Assembly (NCBI GenBank): GCA_019614645.1
Contig: JABWDB010000005.1
Coordinates: forward strand, 13,381,001-13,445,000
Direction: 5' to 3'
Source: Stratiolaelaps scimitus
Lineage: Eukaryota; Arthropoda; Arachnida; Mesostigmata; Laelapidae
DNA: 64,000 nt
This document shows, piece by piece, positions 12,217-25,483 of this stretch. Within the stretch, counting starts at the first letter, position 1, and each line of letters opens with the position of its first letter. The translations under genes were made by a program, and so were the position numbers. A model generated the notes under the pieces. It did not search any database, was not told where the DNA came from, and was given only the letters and a program-made list of their open reading frames with translations.

Positions 12217-13414
12217 TTCAACTTGCGTTCCACTCTGTTAACAGTGGTAGTTATTTTCTCATGATATTTTGTTTGTTCGCTTCAACAGGCTGTTGTATTC
12301 AGTCACGATTCTTTGTTTAGCACACAACAGCTTGGCTGCCGGTTTTCAGCCAGTGGCCATTATCAACTTGCGTGCCAATCAACATCTACAATATATTTCT
12401 AAATATATATATATATATCTATATATATATAGACTATTAATCACTATTCAACAGTTTCGTTTATCTTTTGTGTATGCGCATTACGTTCAGCTGGGCCAGT
12501 GAGTGCGCTTGAGTCAGCCGGTGATGTCCCAGTCAGTGTGCAATCTGAGTATAAACGTCTTGTTCTTCTGGGCCATGCGTCTTTTGGATACTTTGGAAGG
12601 ACTCCCCATTCGTTAAGATATCATTTTTATTACACTGACAGTCTCGGCAAACACGTTCGCTCACTTCACTTGAAAGCAGCTATCCGTTTGTGTATATATA
12701 TATATATATCAGTCTATCAATGTATCTTTCATAAAATCGAACTTGCATTAAACTTGAGCGCCTGCGCTACTCCCAATAGCTCTCATCCGATAATATGCGC
12801 ATGACTTTTCCAACAAGTGTGATCTCGAAATTCGCCCCCGCTTCGTTTACACGACAATAGCTGTTCCCGCTATCATTGTCATCAACGAAATGAACGTTGG
12901 TAGCTAGTTTAAGCACCTAGTTACTTCTACTGATATTCATTGCGGTTCTCATTTACTTTTCCTCGACATGTTACTTTTGTTTGAAACGAGTCCTGATGAA
13001 GGGAGCGCTTCATCGCTGTCTATGTGGCGTCAGCTCTCCACACGGACACCACATTTGTTTACCTTTCCACGACCCTGTGGGCCTCCCTACCGAAGTAAGT
13101 CGCTTATCGCGCTGTGACATTCGGAAACTTCCGTGCACCGTTTGCTCACACAGTCGTTCAGTATTCGACTCACTCTGGGTTAATCGACACTATGAAGCTA
13201 ACGTGTCGCTAGCTCGTTGAATTCAAATAAAAAAACCAACGTTCTGTAGAACGCTTATTATCTCCCTCTCTCTATCCCTCCCTTACACGGTCACAAAAAT
13301 CGAACTTTGGGAATGCGAACCCGTTAGTACTATTATTATTATTACTGTATATTTCTTTCACTTCCTCGCTTCCTATCTATTTGTTACTTTCATACTTCAA
13401 GTTTTGCGCATCGG

Positions 13415-13454
<40 letters not shown>

Positions 13455-14474
13455 TCTGTATGTACTTATATATATATATATATATATCTAATATTTGCAC
13501 ACTTCGTTTCTGCCGTCTTCGCGGCGAGCAGATGGTACCCCTTGCCAAAAGGAATTAGTGGTCTTCATTAATCGATTTCGAGAGGGTGCAGTCTAAGGGA
13601 ATAAAACTTCTTCTATAAACAGGTAGCACAACTCATGATGTCGTGATGTCATTGCTTACGACTGCCCTCGTCAAACACTCACACTAGCTATTTCTAATCA
13701 GCATCATCATATCATGTCGTCCGCTGTTATTATACTTGTCAATTGTCAACACTATCTATTGTCATTAAATAATTAAAATTACTGCAACAGGTGGAGGATG
13801 ACAGGTTGAGGCGCCTTCGATATATCTGCCGCGGGCTGGTTCCAATGTCCTCTGCTGCCCTATGACTAACAACACAGTCGATCTCTCTCTTCCCTCTCTC
13901 AGCTCTTTTATCTTAGGTAACGCCATCTTCGAAGCACCAGCGTGCTTGAAGGGTGTCCCCGTCATGTTGCCTCTGTCAGCGTCGGAGCACCATTGGGTGC
14001 ACACATCGGACGCCGCCTGCCCACCGAAATCGATTTCGTCACGCCATCTCCGCTGGCTGCATTGCGCTCCGTCACGTTCGTGCAATCACAGTTCATTCCG
14101 TTTCATCGATATGTTCCACGCTCAGTTCAGCTGAACGAAGACGGCCCGAAGCAGTATGCTATACTTTAAGAAGCTATCCTAATGTCTGTCCAAAGTGTTA
14201 TCGCGTTCCGGACTATTCACTTGTTAGTCGTGCTTGAGCGCGCAAGCACACACCCACACGGACAGGCAGCCAGCAACACACGCGAACGCGCCCGACAAGA
14301 GAATCCTCGGCGTTAGGGGTCGTGGAGTGGTGACGAATGGAGTGGTCGCGAATGCAGTTCGCCGAGGTCACCGGGTTGGTATCGGGGGATGACGTACACA
14401 TCGTGCCGAACGGCGACCTCCATAACCACTATGCTGGCAAGACGTCTTGCGAAGTCGCGCTAGTCGACTTTGCC
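11600..14474 (-). other. Probable 3' UTR / 3' flank of HMGR
   Basis: This stretch directly follows the HMGR stop codon. The plus strand is pyrimidine-rich over much of 11.76-13.5 kb, so the minus-strand transcript would be purine-rich, mirroring the left-hand UTR. Candidate minus-strand AATAAA signals lie at 12626-12631 and 11688-11693. The block 13780-14470 is more complex, with short overlapping frames on both strands, but no domain was recognised. The true 3' end cannot be fixed without transcripts. Microsatellites here include (AAT)n at 12186-12216 and interrupted (TA)n at 13415-13487. Confidence 0.4.
13415..13487. repeat. Interrupted (TA)n microsatellite cluster
   Basis: Three TA runs are separated by short TG/CTG interruptions. 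Confidence 0.9.
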
Positions 14475-14687
14475 TTATTTTGTTAGTGCGCAGGGAAACA
14501 GAAGACCTTGACTGTCGACCGACGATGTCGCTGTGGAAGCCACGGCGTGTGCTGCCATCCCGCCCGATGTCGACGGGCTCATGTTGATCGATGAACGATT
14601 ATGGCGCATGTGCGATTTGACCAAATGGCCGGCAGCAAGTGCCGACAGCAATGATAGCTCGCCGGCCATTACGGTTCCGCATACGAT
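14475..14687 (-). CDS. HMGCR: HMGR exon 13 (C-terminus and stop)
   Basis: Begins after TATTTGCAG with [20 protein letters not shown], then HLVKSHM (catalytic His879) and HNRSSINM with the AMPK-type serine. A 30-odd residue Ser/Ala-rich tail follows, ending LTK and TAA at 14475-14477. Confidence 0.97.
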   Translation of the reverse strand: MVCGTVMAGELSLLSALAAGHLVKSHMRHNRSSINMSPSTSGGMAAHAVASTATSSVDSQGLLFPCALTK

Positions 14688-16838
14688 CTGCAAATAGACA
14701 GCAGCGGGAAAAAGGGAGGAAGAGAGAGAGAGAGGGAGAGATGTCGAAGTTAGAAACGATTAAGAGTCGCATGACAAGGGCGATCCCAGAGAGACAAGGG
14801 TTCCCCAATACGGTCAGACCTATTTGGACTGGGCAGTAAGCGGCCCATGGTAGACCATAGCAACGCGCCGTATGGATTAACGAACTAAGCTATTGCTTCG
14901 TTACTGAAGGCAGAGTGCGTAGAGTGTCAAAGAGCTGCTTCCAATTGTTTGATTGCTATTAGAGAAAAGAGTCGATGAGGACATTAGACGTACCCTAGCA
15001 AGTGTGCGTGCATTTTCGCCTGGTGAATCCTGCGACGAGCCCTTGACGCCCAGCAGCTCAAGGAGGGAGCTCTGAGCTGGCAATATCGTGCCGCCCCCAA
15101 CGGTGCCAATCTCGATCGACGGCATCGTGCACGATATGTACAGGTCTTCGTTGTTTTCGCCGCAACTTTCAACAAAAGTGATACAATTTGAGCTTCCTAC
15201 ATTCTGCGCTGGATCCTGGCCGGTGGCGATGTAGATAGCCGTCACGATATTAGCGGCCTGAAAAGCAAAACATTCCAATAATAAGTAGAGTATATATATA
15301 TATATATATATAACATCTGAGCTTTTGCTAATCGGGTGAACTATCACTGACAGATAAATAAATAAGACATAGGTAGACAAAATATACGGATGATTATTAT
15401 TATTATTATTGTTATTACCCAGAACTGTAACGCCAAGCAGATCATGGTTTACTCAATCGTCTCTGTTCCTACCTGTGCGTTGAAGCCTCCGATTGATCCT
15501 GCGATTGCGGAGCCTACGAGGTTTTTGCTGGTGTTTACTTCGGCCACGGCGGCCGCGTTCGTTTTCAGCACTTCGCTGACCAGACGTGCCGGAATAACGG
15601 ACTCGCACACGACGCCCTTGCCGCGGCCCTCGATCCAATTGACAGCTGCTGGCTTTTTGTCTGTGCAGTAGTTACCCGACAGCGAGATGATTTCCACGGT
15701 TGGGAAGATCTCCCGAAGTCTCATAAGAGCGATCTCGCTGCCTTTCGATAGCATATTCATGCCCATGGCATCACCCGTCGTCGATACGAACCGAATGAAC
15801 AGGTATTTACCGACAATTCGACACTGTATCCGCTGTAGTCTGGCAAAACGAGATGTGGCGTCAAAGGCCTTCTTGATTTCAGCGAAGTTTTCCGGCTCCT
15901 TAAGCCACCTCGTTATCATGGAGGCGTCCTGAGCACTGGGCAGCTTGATGACTGGTCCCCGAGTCATGCCTTCGTCGAAGATCTCCGAGCATGCTCCACC
16001 GGCTTTGGCAATTGCTCGACATCCACGATTTGTTGAGGCGATCAGACACCCCTCTGTGGTAGCCATGGGGACGTAGAACTTGCGGCCATCGAGAAGCAGT
16101 GGGCCAGCGATGCCAGCAGGGATTGGAACGTAACCTGAAATGGATGCAGTACATAGAATAGTGTTCGTCAACTCGGCGCATCATTTGGTCAGCACGAGCT
16201 ATCTGAGGGGGATTTTATGCGTCTGAAGAATTCAAACACTTGGCCTGCATCGACACGATGTCAAAGCAATATGATCAATGAGTACGCCTGAAAGCCACTG
16301 ATTTTCGTATCTCTTGTACAGATCTTGCCTGTCGTCGTCAACAACAGCAACGGCAACAGTAACAGCAGTTACCGCTACAGCTGCTAATAGTAGTATTGCT
16401 ACCACCGGGATAGTGTCATACAATGACTAGCTTACCAATGACGTTCTCACAGCAAGCTCCCATCACGAGTGAATAGTCATAGTGAAGGTAGGGCAGCTTT
16501 TGAAGCACTGGCCCAGCACAAGCCTCGGTGGCAACGACATGACGCCGAATTGCCACGCCCCGCATGGGATTGTCGAGGACAGACTCCAGCTTGTATGCTG
16601 GTATGTGACCACTGTCCAGCATCATAAGGACCTCCTTATCCGTGAGTTCGTGGGGGCCACCTTCTCTGCTTAATAGCTCGAGACATTCGGCCGTTGTACG
16701 ACATGGCCGTTCGTCATCCGTGTCTGCCCCAACGACGTGCGATATTGGCGATGTCACCGACGAATCGCTGTAGGAGCAAGACAAGAAAACAAGAAGAAAA
16801 TTATAAGGAAATGTTTCACTGACGTTGTGTCACCTCTT

Positions 16839-16907
<69 letters not shown>

Positions 16908-19900
16908 ATATATATATACATACATATATTTCTTGAAATTATAATTGATCCATCCTATATTTTGTGCGTTCGTTGATAACATATCAAATACTTTACTATG
17001 TCGAGAGTTCGTCAAAATGGACGCAGGGCAAAGCAATAATACAACAGTACTGCAAGCCATGAGGAACTCGGCCGCTTAGGCCGAAGCAAACGCACACCTT
17101 GTTGCTGTGACACATCTCGGAGTCGTCTAAGTTCGCCGTCTTGACATTTTCCCCAATAACTCGTTGAACCGTTACGTCAAGGAACGTGGCTATTTAACAG
17201 AACTCGTAAAAGCAGCTACCACCGTGTTCCAAAGAGTGCCATTCCAAGAGCAAACGCGACACGACATCCAAACGTTGATCTCAGCGTTGGCCTGCCTCGA
17301 CGCATACGATCGCGATCGACAGTAGTCCGCGAACAAGGAAAAATAACCATCTCTGAACGATTTCAGTTTCGCGGTGAACAACAGCCACAATAATTGCACA
17401 TAATCATCTATTTTATATTATCTTATATTCGACGAATGTTGTCAATCGCCACCGTCATCGTGCCGGTCACATCTGCAGCAGCAGCAGCAGAATCACCGCA
17501 ATCGTTACAATGATAATGATTCCAACTGCGAGCCGTATTCGCTTCCTGATCGAATAGAGATTTATTTTTAAAGCCAAGTACTACTAATTGTCCATTATAC
17601 TCGTTCGTTCGCCCGTTTTGCCCACCTACACGCCTATCTATGCCATCATTTTATTAATGATCCTGCTGAAGGTTGACATCATTGTGCATTTGTCCATCTA
17701 TGGCTTTGACTTTGAGGCGTATACGTTCCGACGTGTCGATTGCTATTCGATGTTGCTATTATAAAAGCATTCTGTATTGTGTTTCCTGACCTCCCCGACG
17801 AGATAGCAGACACATACGCTTTACACATATTCACACGGAGGAAGTCATAGATGCACACACACACACAGATATGCTGACACAGACACACATTCCGCTTAGT
17901 TATTCAACACACGAATCGGACATTATGACATTTCCTCGACTAGCAACAGGCTCTCTCTCTCTCTCCACTTGTGTGCCACGAACGCCAGGATCGCTGCGGG
18001 TGATCCACCAGAGGCATATACAGTGGCCAGACGTTTATGTATGCGTCGTTCTTCAAATGATCGATTATACTGTAGACATGCTAGAGTACTCCGCTTTCCG
18101 CTATACGCTTAATGGTTGATGTTGACCGGCTAACTGACCGGGCGAGCTCATGGGCGCCGACCACGACGGAGGTGATGCCGGTCGGCGTCAGTGGCGCGCG
18201 TCGCATATCGTACGGCATATAGCGCAAATGGCAGGTTTTGATTGCGGATTTGATTTGGCCAAACGGGACGAGTTTTCCGATCCGATTCGATATAAACGAC
18301 ACACTCTGTTCAGACGATCGTCGTCTGTTACGAGAGGAGCCTCGAAACGCTCGCAGCTGTCGTGATTTCTCTCCTGGAGTTCTGTACCGCGTTACTGCAG
18401 ACAACTCGACGCGAGTTTACTGACGGAAGATGCCGTCGACTGCCGTTGAAGTTGTCTTTTGTCCTTCTTGGCCACATGTCTGCTATGGGTACGGCCATGG
18501 GTGCCCGTGGGTGCCTGCAGCATCTGCGTAAAATGGGCGGACGCGACCGTGCGCGTTTGCCTGGATTAGATCGTCGTTCGATGACTTTCCGCCAGCGAAG
18601 GCGTCGATGATACTCGCGGCCTGTGGTGTTCATCTTCACTAGCCACTTTCATGGTCGTGACAGTGCGGAAAACGACATTAAGTTGAAGGTACAAGCCTGC
18701 GAATATACGAGCATCTGCGCGAGCAAATGGCCATCGCCCCCTCTCTCTCGTTTGCTCTCACATCGTCCCATCCATCTACCCATTTGGTTGTCATGTTTAA
18801 TTCCCTCCTGTTTCTGATCTTATCCGTGTGTTGATATATCGGTATAACACGAACAGAAGATTTGGCGCGACACGAGCCGCACCGGTGGGGGTGAGATTGG
18901 CTTGATGAGGATGGCCGGGGCGGGCGACGCGACGCCAAGTCGCTCGTCAACGATAAGCGACCTCAGACAATAAATTAATCAGGACGGCGACGATGGCTTT
19001 GATGGTGTCGACCATTGAAGTCGACCAGTAGGTAGCCAGGAGCCGTTGTCGTCGAGACGGCAAACAAAAGGATCTCGATGGCAGCGAAAAAATATAGCAG
19101 CATAACAAGCGCACATTGGCCGACACGCGGAAAGTCGTCGCGTGGTGACGTTCGTTCGGTGGCTCGGACGAACCCTCGTCGGTGATCGATTAGACCTTCT
19201 CCGAGCCATAGCGACGTATGGAGACGCCTTGCGCCGCAAGCAAACAGCGGTGGTACGCCGCGTAAGGAAAGAAGATCGACAAAAGCGGGGGTAACCAACG
19301 TCACGTTGACGGGACAGCGAGGCAGGCAGGAACTACTTCCTCGAAACGCTCCTCGAGCCACGGGCGGTGGACTGTCGTTTAACACTTACCTACGCTAACT
19401 AACAGGTGGGAGTTAGCGATGCTCGATGGCTTGATGGATGTGTGACACTCAGCGTGATCGGACCACAGACGAATGACGAATTAGGAAGGGGGACGCCAGG
19501 GCGACTTTGTGGGTAGTGACACTGATGGTCATCTATGGCCATCATCAAGCGGAAAACGGTTCCAATAGCTGTGTTTGACGCAAACCTAGGTCTGAACGCG
19601 TCTCGTGCAGGAATAATATTAAATTTTACAAGGCGATGCAAACGCCTCTGGGTCAAGATGTACCAGAGTACCAGATCTTATCAAAGTCCCTCTCGACTGC
19701 TGTAAGCAGTGTGATGACACCACACGGTTGATTGCCCAGCCGGCTTCGCCTCTCCTCGCTGCTATATTTAACGCTCACGAGGACACAGAAGGCTAAAGGC
19801 GCATGTAATTAGGCGCCAGCGTATTACCTGTGCACGACGAACGGTGGATCGGTCTGGATCATTTTGTCCTCACGGTCGAATTCGCCTTCTTCGGCTCCAA

Positions 19901-22900
19901 GCATAAATGAGGGTCTTTTGCGTTCCTCGAGGTCAGAGGACACCTTTCGTACCCTGTCGAGCAGGTCACGATCTGGCACCACATCACAGTGGGATGATCT
20001 CCGTAGCTTTTTCTTGTCGATCCCTATACACGTACAGAAGAAGACGTGTTGACATTTTAGAACAAATTGCTTAAATAGACAACTATGAAAATTAGCCTGT
20101 GCGATGCACCAAACGTAAACTACTATAGTCACTCATTGACGACACGACGATCAAGCTGACCCCGGAGGACACATAAGGAACAGGACGAGCTTACGATATC
20201 TTTACAGTGGACAAGGAAAATGTTACGTCGTCAATTACGTATGTTGGCAGGACACTTCATCGAGACGGGAGGAGTGGGGGTGTTTACAATGCTGGACGCT
20301 CGTGTGACATACCCTCAATGAGATCGATAGCCGCGGACGCCAGCTCTTGTTTCAGTTGAGCGCGCCTCTCGAAGAAAAGATACTTGACCGCGATGCCCAA
20401 TGCCACGCCGAGTATAACAACTTGCTCGATGCTTAGCCAGAGCCAGCTGGTGGGCCCGCCAGTGCTGGTCATCTGTTCGTATAATCTGCAACCACGTAAA
20501 AGCATCCACGGGATGAACACGGGAATATCGACCGACCAAGAAAGATAAAGCAACCAGCTAAGTCCTTCACTGTACATTGTTACTATTATTAATAAACACT
20601 AAACATTGGGGATGATTGGTGTTTAAATTAACGATTCATCGTCCACCACCCTGGAACTGCACGCCTATATAAGTTGATATACACGGGGCATTACCTGGGC
20701 ATTGCTGCTGTCGGATGTGCGGCCGGCAAAGCTTGTGCTTCGGAGTCGCTTGCGGTGTTCTCCGAGGAGACGGCCGCGAAAGACTGCGCACTTTGATTGG
20801 AGCCACCTGTCGATAATCCGTTCGGGGATGCACAGCGATTGTGCGCATGTACTACCATTAAGCCCGCACTCTGCAATAGAATAAGGTAATATATAATATA
20901 TATATATATATATATAGGTATATGTGACCACTAGATAAAAACAAACGTCAATAACGGAATATATATATAGCGGATCGAGGCAATCGGGCGAGTTCAGCCT
21001 AGATTTATCCGGCGGATTACAAAGCGATGATGTGACGTTGAAATTGATCACATCTCTCTCCATTCGATCACCACTTCACATCGGACAGTTAATCTACGAT
21101 AGTACAAAAGGCTGCCAAGCAACAGCACCACAGTCAAATTCGTTGAAGTCCAAACATTCTGCACAACGACCGGTCAGTGCATAGGAAGGCAATGAATGGC
21201 CAGATCGGAACGGATAGCCAATGTCTTCGTCTGGAGAGCCGCCGCTCTCGTCAGGCCGTTAAACGACGATGAAGAATCATGATACCATAGAACTACATCT
21301 TATAGGTTAACTTTTTTTTTCTAAATCAATATAAATTGTATAATTCCTTTTGGTTAATCAAGCGGCGATTAAAGTTGAATCGGATTGAATATATAATATC
21401 AACTGCACACTCTAAACCGGCAGTAGAAAAATAAGAGGCAGTAGCGCGACAAAAATACAGCGAATGCAGAATTGCCAATCTAAGAAGTCCTATCACAAGG
21501 ACTTGCCGTAGGAAGAAATCATCAATGAGGCAGCTGCCAGATCGGGATGGCTAAGCTCCACTTAAATGTGGGCGATACAACTCCAAATCCGATGAAGGGA
21601 AACCATGTACTCTCTCTCTCTCTCTCTTATACACAAACACGTCCATAACCCCACACACACACACACACCAAGCAGAAATAATTGTAGCATCAGCTGAACA
21701 CTTGAAAAGACACTGCTCATAATACTTAAAAAGTATATCCTATGCCACTACTCACTGCTAAGAGAGAACTGCACCAGGCGTATGTTTTCCTTGGGGATCA
21801 ACAAAACAAGAGAACATCACCATCCGACGAGATTGATCAGCTAGTTACGTGGTTCGCCTACGCTTCCTTTGCACACTTTAGCAGTCCGACCCTCCTAAGA
21901 TGAAACCACTTTAGGACAGTTCCTCAGAATCTCAATCAGGCGTAAGCACTTAACACAGCGTCTGGTGTCGGTCGGGCACTACGTTACGGCCAGTGCCTCA
22001 CTCACGGCTGTATTTCTCCTGTAGTGTTATCTCAGTAGTGTGTTATTCATCATATATAGACCCACGAGACTCGGCTTGGGGATGAGCACATGCACGAGAG
22101 GCAGGAGTAGAATGCAGCCGCATCTTCCTTCAACGTTCTTTTATATCTAGCGGCAGCAGGACTCTCCATTTGGCTCAGCTGCGCCTTCGCCTGGAAATCT
22201 GTGGCCGTTACCTAGCTACCACGGGTATCGTCATCATCGGCACCACCAACACCAATATCATCATCATGGTGGTGGTAATGGCGCCGACCCGCGCTCTCCC
22301 CGCCCTCGACGCGTCAACAACACCGCGACGGGTCGTCCGACGAGGCACGCTGTCATAGAACGTCGACGCTTCTCTGCTTTACGGCAGACCGACACATCGA
22401 CGGTTGGACGCGTGGACGGACGGATAAACGGACTGACTGACCGACCGCGTGAGACGTCATAGCGAACCCACCGCTTCTGCAGCAGCTGGTGCTGCTGCTG
22501 CATCTGTGGGTTTCCTTGATGGCAAGCCCACTTCCCCGTGCGATGAAGAGAGCCGGCCGACGAACAAGGTGGTAGCGGGTTCGCTCCTCACGTTGCTGCT
22601 GGCCACGAGCAAGCACAGGCGCCAGCATAGATCGTCATCCTCGTGTCGGCACGGCAGTGCGCCATCGAGATTGCCTGTTGGCGCTATTGTTTCACATCGT
22701 ACCCTATCTCTGTTCTCACGTTCGATAGGAATACGGACAAACATCGGTCTGAGCACAGCATCCGCACGACGTTCAACATGGTCGATCGATCGATGCTGAT
22801 ACTCATGCGTTTAGCTCGATTCCGGCCAATAAGCGATAGCCATTCGTGGCGCCCAGAACGGAAAACTACCCCGTCTGACCCCCACGCTCTCTCCTCGCAT

Positions 22901-25438
22901 GACCGTATGACGATTTCTGTGCGTCGATGATGTTTTTGCTGGGAAGTCGCGCGTACACAACAACAACATCAAAGTCTGGAATACATCCCTATTATATAAA
23001 TTACCGCACCGAAATGCGTGCGTTGAACGGAGAAAATGAAGCTGGGAGGGATAGGTAGAAAAAACGGGCCGAGACACGAACGTATGCTCGCGCAGATGGC
23101 ACGAGCATCGCGAGCAAAATTACGAGCAAACACGTCACAGCACGATGTGTTTGGCGTCATTGAACCATCGTGGAGGGGTGGCGGGGGGGGGAATGCGCGA
23201 CGAAGGGCGTTTGACGATGTTGGAACATTGCATTGGTAAAGACTGGAACAACGAGGATTAGAGTTTGACCTCCTCGGAGTAGGCAGCCTATGGTGGCGTC
23301 ATATAATAGAGCAATATTGCGGGTGCGTCGTCATTTATGTATTATGGGTGTCTTTCAAGAAAATCGTACTTAATTTGTTCATTAGTCGGCATCAATTAAT
23401 TCATTTTCGAATTTCGCCCTCCTTCGTCTTCCCAAATATCGAACCCTCAAAGGGCGCGTTCTGGTTTGAGCAAAGGTGAAAGGCAAAAGGCTGGTCGGGG
23501 CTGACGGCTGAGGCACGGGGCCTGCAACCGTTCAGGCAATCGCCCGGGGGCAGTATCCTATCAAGCCGAGCCTTCTTATGTTAACGCAACAATAGATTAT
23601 TTTTCTGTCAGTTTTGGGTGGCGACCACCTCGTAGATAGAGCGAATTGACGGCTCTCGTGCCGTGTAGGAAATGAATCTTTGACTCACTAATTGCAGAAC
23701 AGAATTAGCGGCCGTACCATTGGAAGGTCTGTTAACGGAACGGTAGGACACGCAGGACAACGGATCCCTTTGGCTATACGTTTTTACGGTGAATTACTGT
23801 ATGGATAATCATTTTTACAAATCCGCTGAATCACTCGAACCCTATAGCGATCACATATTCAAATACAGGCTGAAATGACCGCCAAAAATGCGGATCGTGC
23901 TCGAGATGCAGTGGCGGATAGTGGGATATTCGGTGGAATACTGTTATCATATTTAGGCTATTGTTTCAAGCTGAACCTTGAATAGTGCTAAAAAATCGTT
24001 TATTTGGTAGCTCAGAGGTTAATCGATGTAGAGAGAACGTTACATATTAACGTTGTTGTACAGGAGGAAAATGAATGCCATATATATATATATATATATA
24101 TGCATAGACTGATAAGCTTTAATTTAGCTGCTCTGTCAACAAAGCAGTGCCGCCGTCAACACAACAGCGCATTTTGAATTTCTCATCAAACACTCAGGTC
24201 TATGTCTTCTAACGAGCGTTCGACCAAATGAGATTTGCAAGCGCTTAGCAGAGACGCCGCCACTCGAATTACGGAACGCGACTTGTCAGCTCATCAGCGA
24301 TAATAGCCCTTCGAGTACATTCTAACGCGTCAGATAGAAGCAGGAAATTGAGATACGGAAAATTGAACACATGTATTCGACGTCAATACTCATTTTCCTT
24401 CTGGAATACGTTACTTCCGCCCTGATAAGGTCTAAATAACAACAGTGAGCCCGTAGACCGCAAGTCAGTCACGGATGAATGTCACTTAAATTACAGGTAC
24501 ATCATTTCGGCTGGCTAAACGAACTGTCTATGGGATGTGTTTGAATCAACTATTTGACTGAGCAACATGATTTCTGCGAGTCCAAAGTAGCTCAAAATGC
24601 TTCGCAGGAGGGTGACAACTGATGCATGCGTAGAGTTTGCCTGTATTTCACGTTGTAGATTTTCGCTAAAAACGTCTCTTCGATGCATCATAGATACGGT
24701 GTCTTCGAATGAGGGGCTCAATAAGGTTACGCAGGTCCTCCTGGCGGTATTACAACCCCTTTTCTATATAGCCCTTTTTTGCGGCCCTTTCTTAATAAAC
24801 CAATCTTAGGAAAGGAGCGCACTGTTCAACCGGAGTCAATGAGTTTGACTTGAAGAGAACTTAACAAATTAACAGATCATAGAACGCTTGACCGCAGCTT
24901 TGTTAGTGATACCTCGGAGTTTGTAGAATTCAAACCGTCGGGAGCTTGTTTTATTAAGTTAACTTCTCAGAAAATAGAATTTCAAATAATGTAGAATTTC
25001 GCACAAAGACCATTATATGCGACGTTTTCAAATGTGCTGTGTAGTCAGCTTTGAAAAAATAGAGTGTTCTAAACATCGTTCACTTATCCACTTGTGCAAC
25101 TTCCCATACTCTTCTAAGAAAAAAAAAAAGAAAAATACCTAAACTTTCCAAATATAAAATTTTTTATTAATTATTATCTTCGGCAAGTTTTTGGAAAAAA
25201 GCAGGAATCAGTCGATTTTCTTGATATTATTTACCATAAGGCTGCTACCGGCACAAGTAAGATTGTCATCATTCCCACAGCTTGCTAAGGGCCACCTGAG
25301 CATATGTGCACCGCTTTTGACAATAAGTTTCCAAGCGAACGTTTGCCAACAATCGGTTACAAGTAATCTGTCTCTGAGGTATACCAATGGCAGACACAAA
25401 TCGAGCAGCCAGCAAGAAGCTGCCGCTCAAAGAGTCCG

Positions 25439-25483
<45 letters not shown>

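Noticed and set aside
15453..15932. Other open frames overlapping HMGR exon 11 on both strands
   Set aside because: They are shadows of the conserved HMGR frame, which alone has family motifs and catalytic residues.
16830..17060. Tyr/Ile repeat proteins across TA runs here and at 3785, 25442, 46651, 57581 and 62849
   Set aside because: They are direct translations of (TA)n microsatellites with no other coding evidence.
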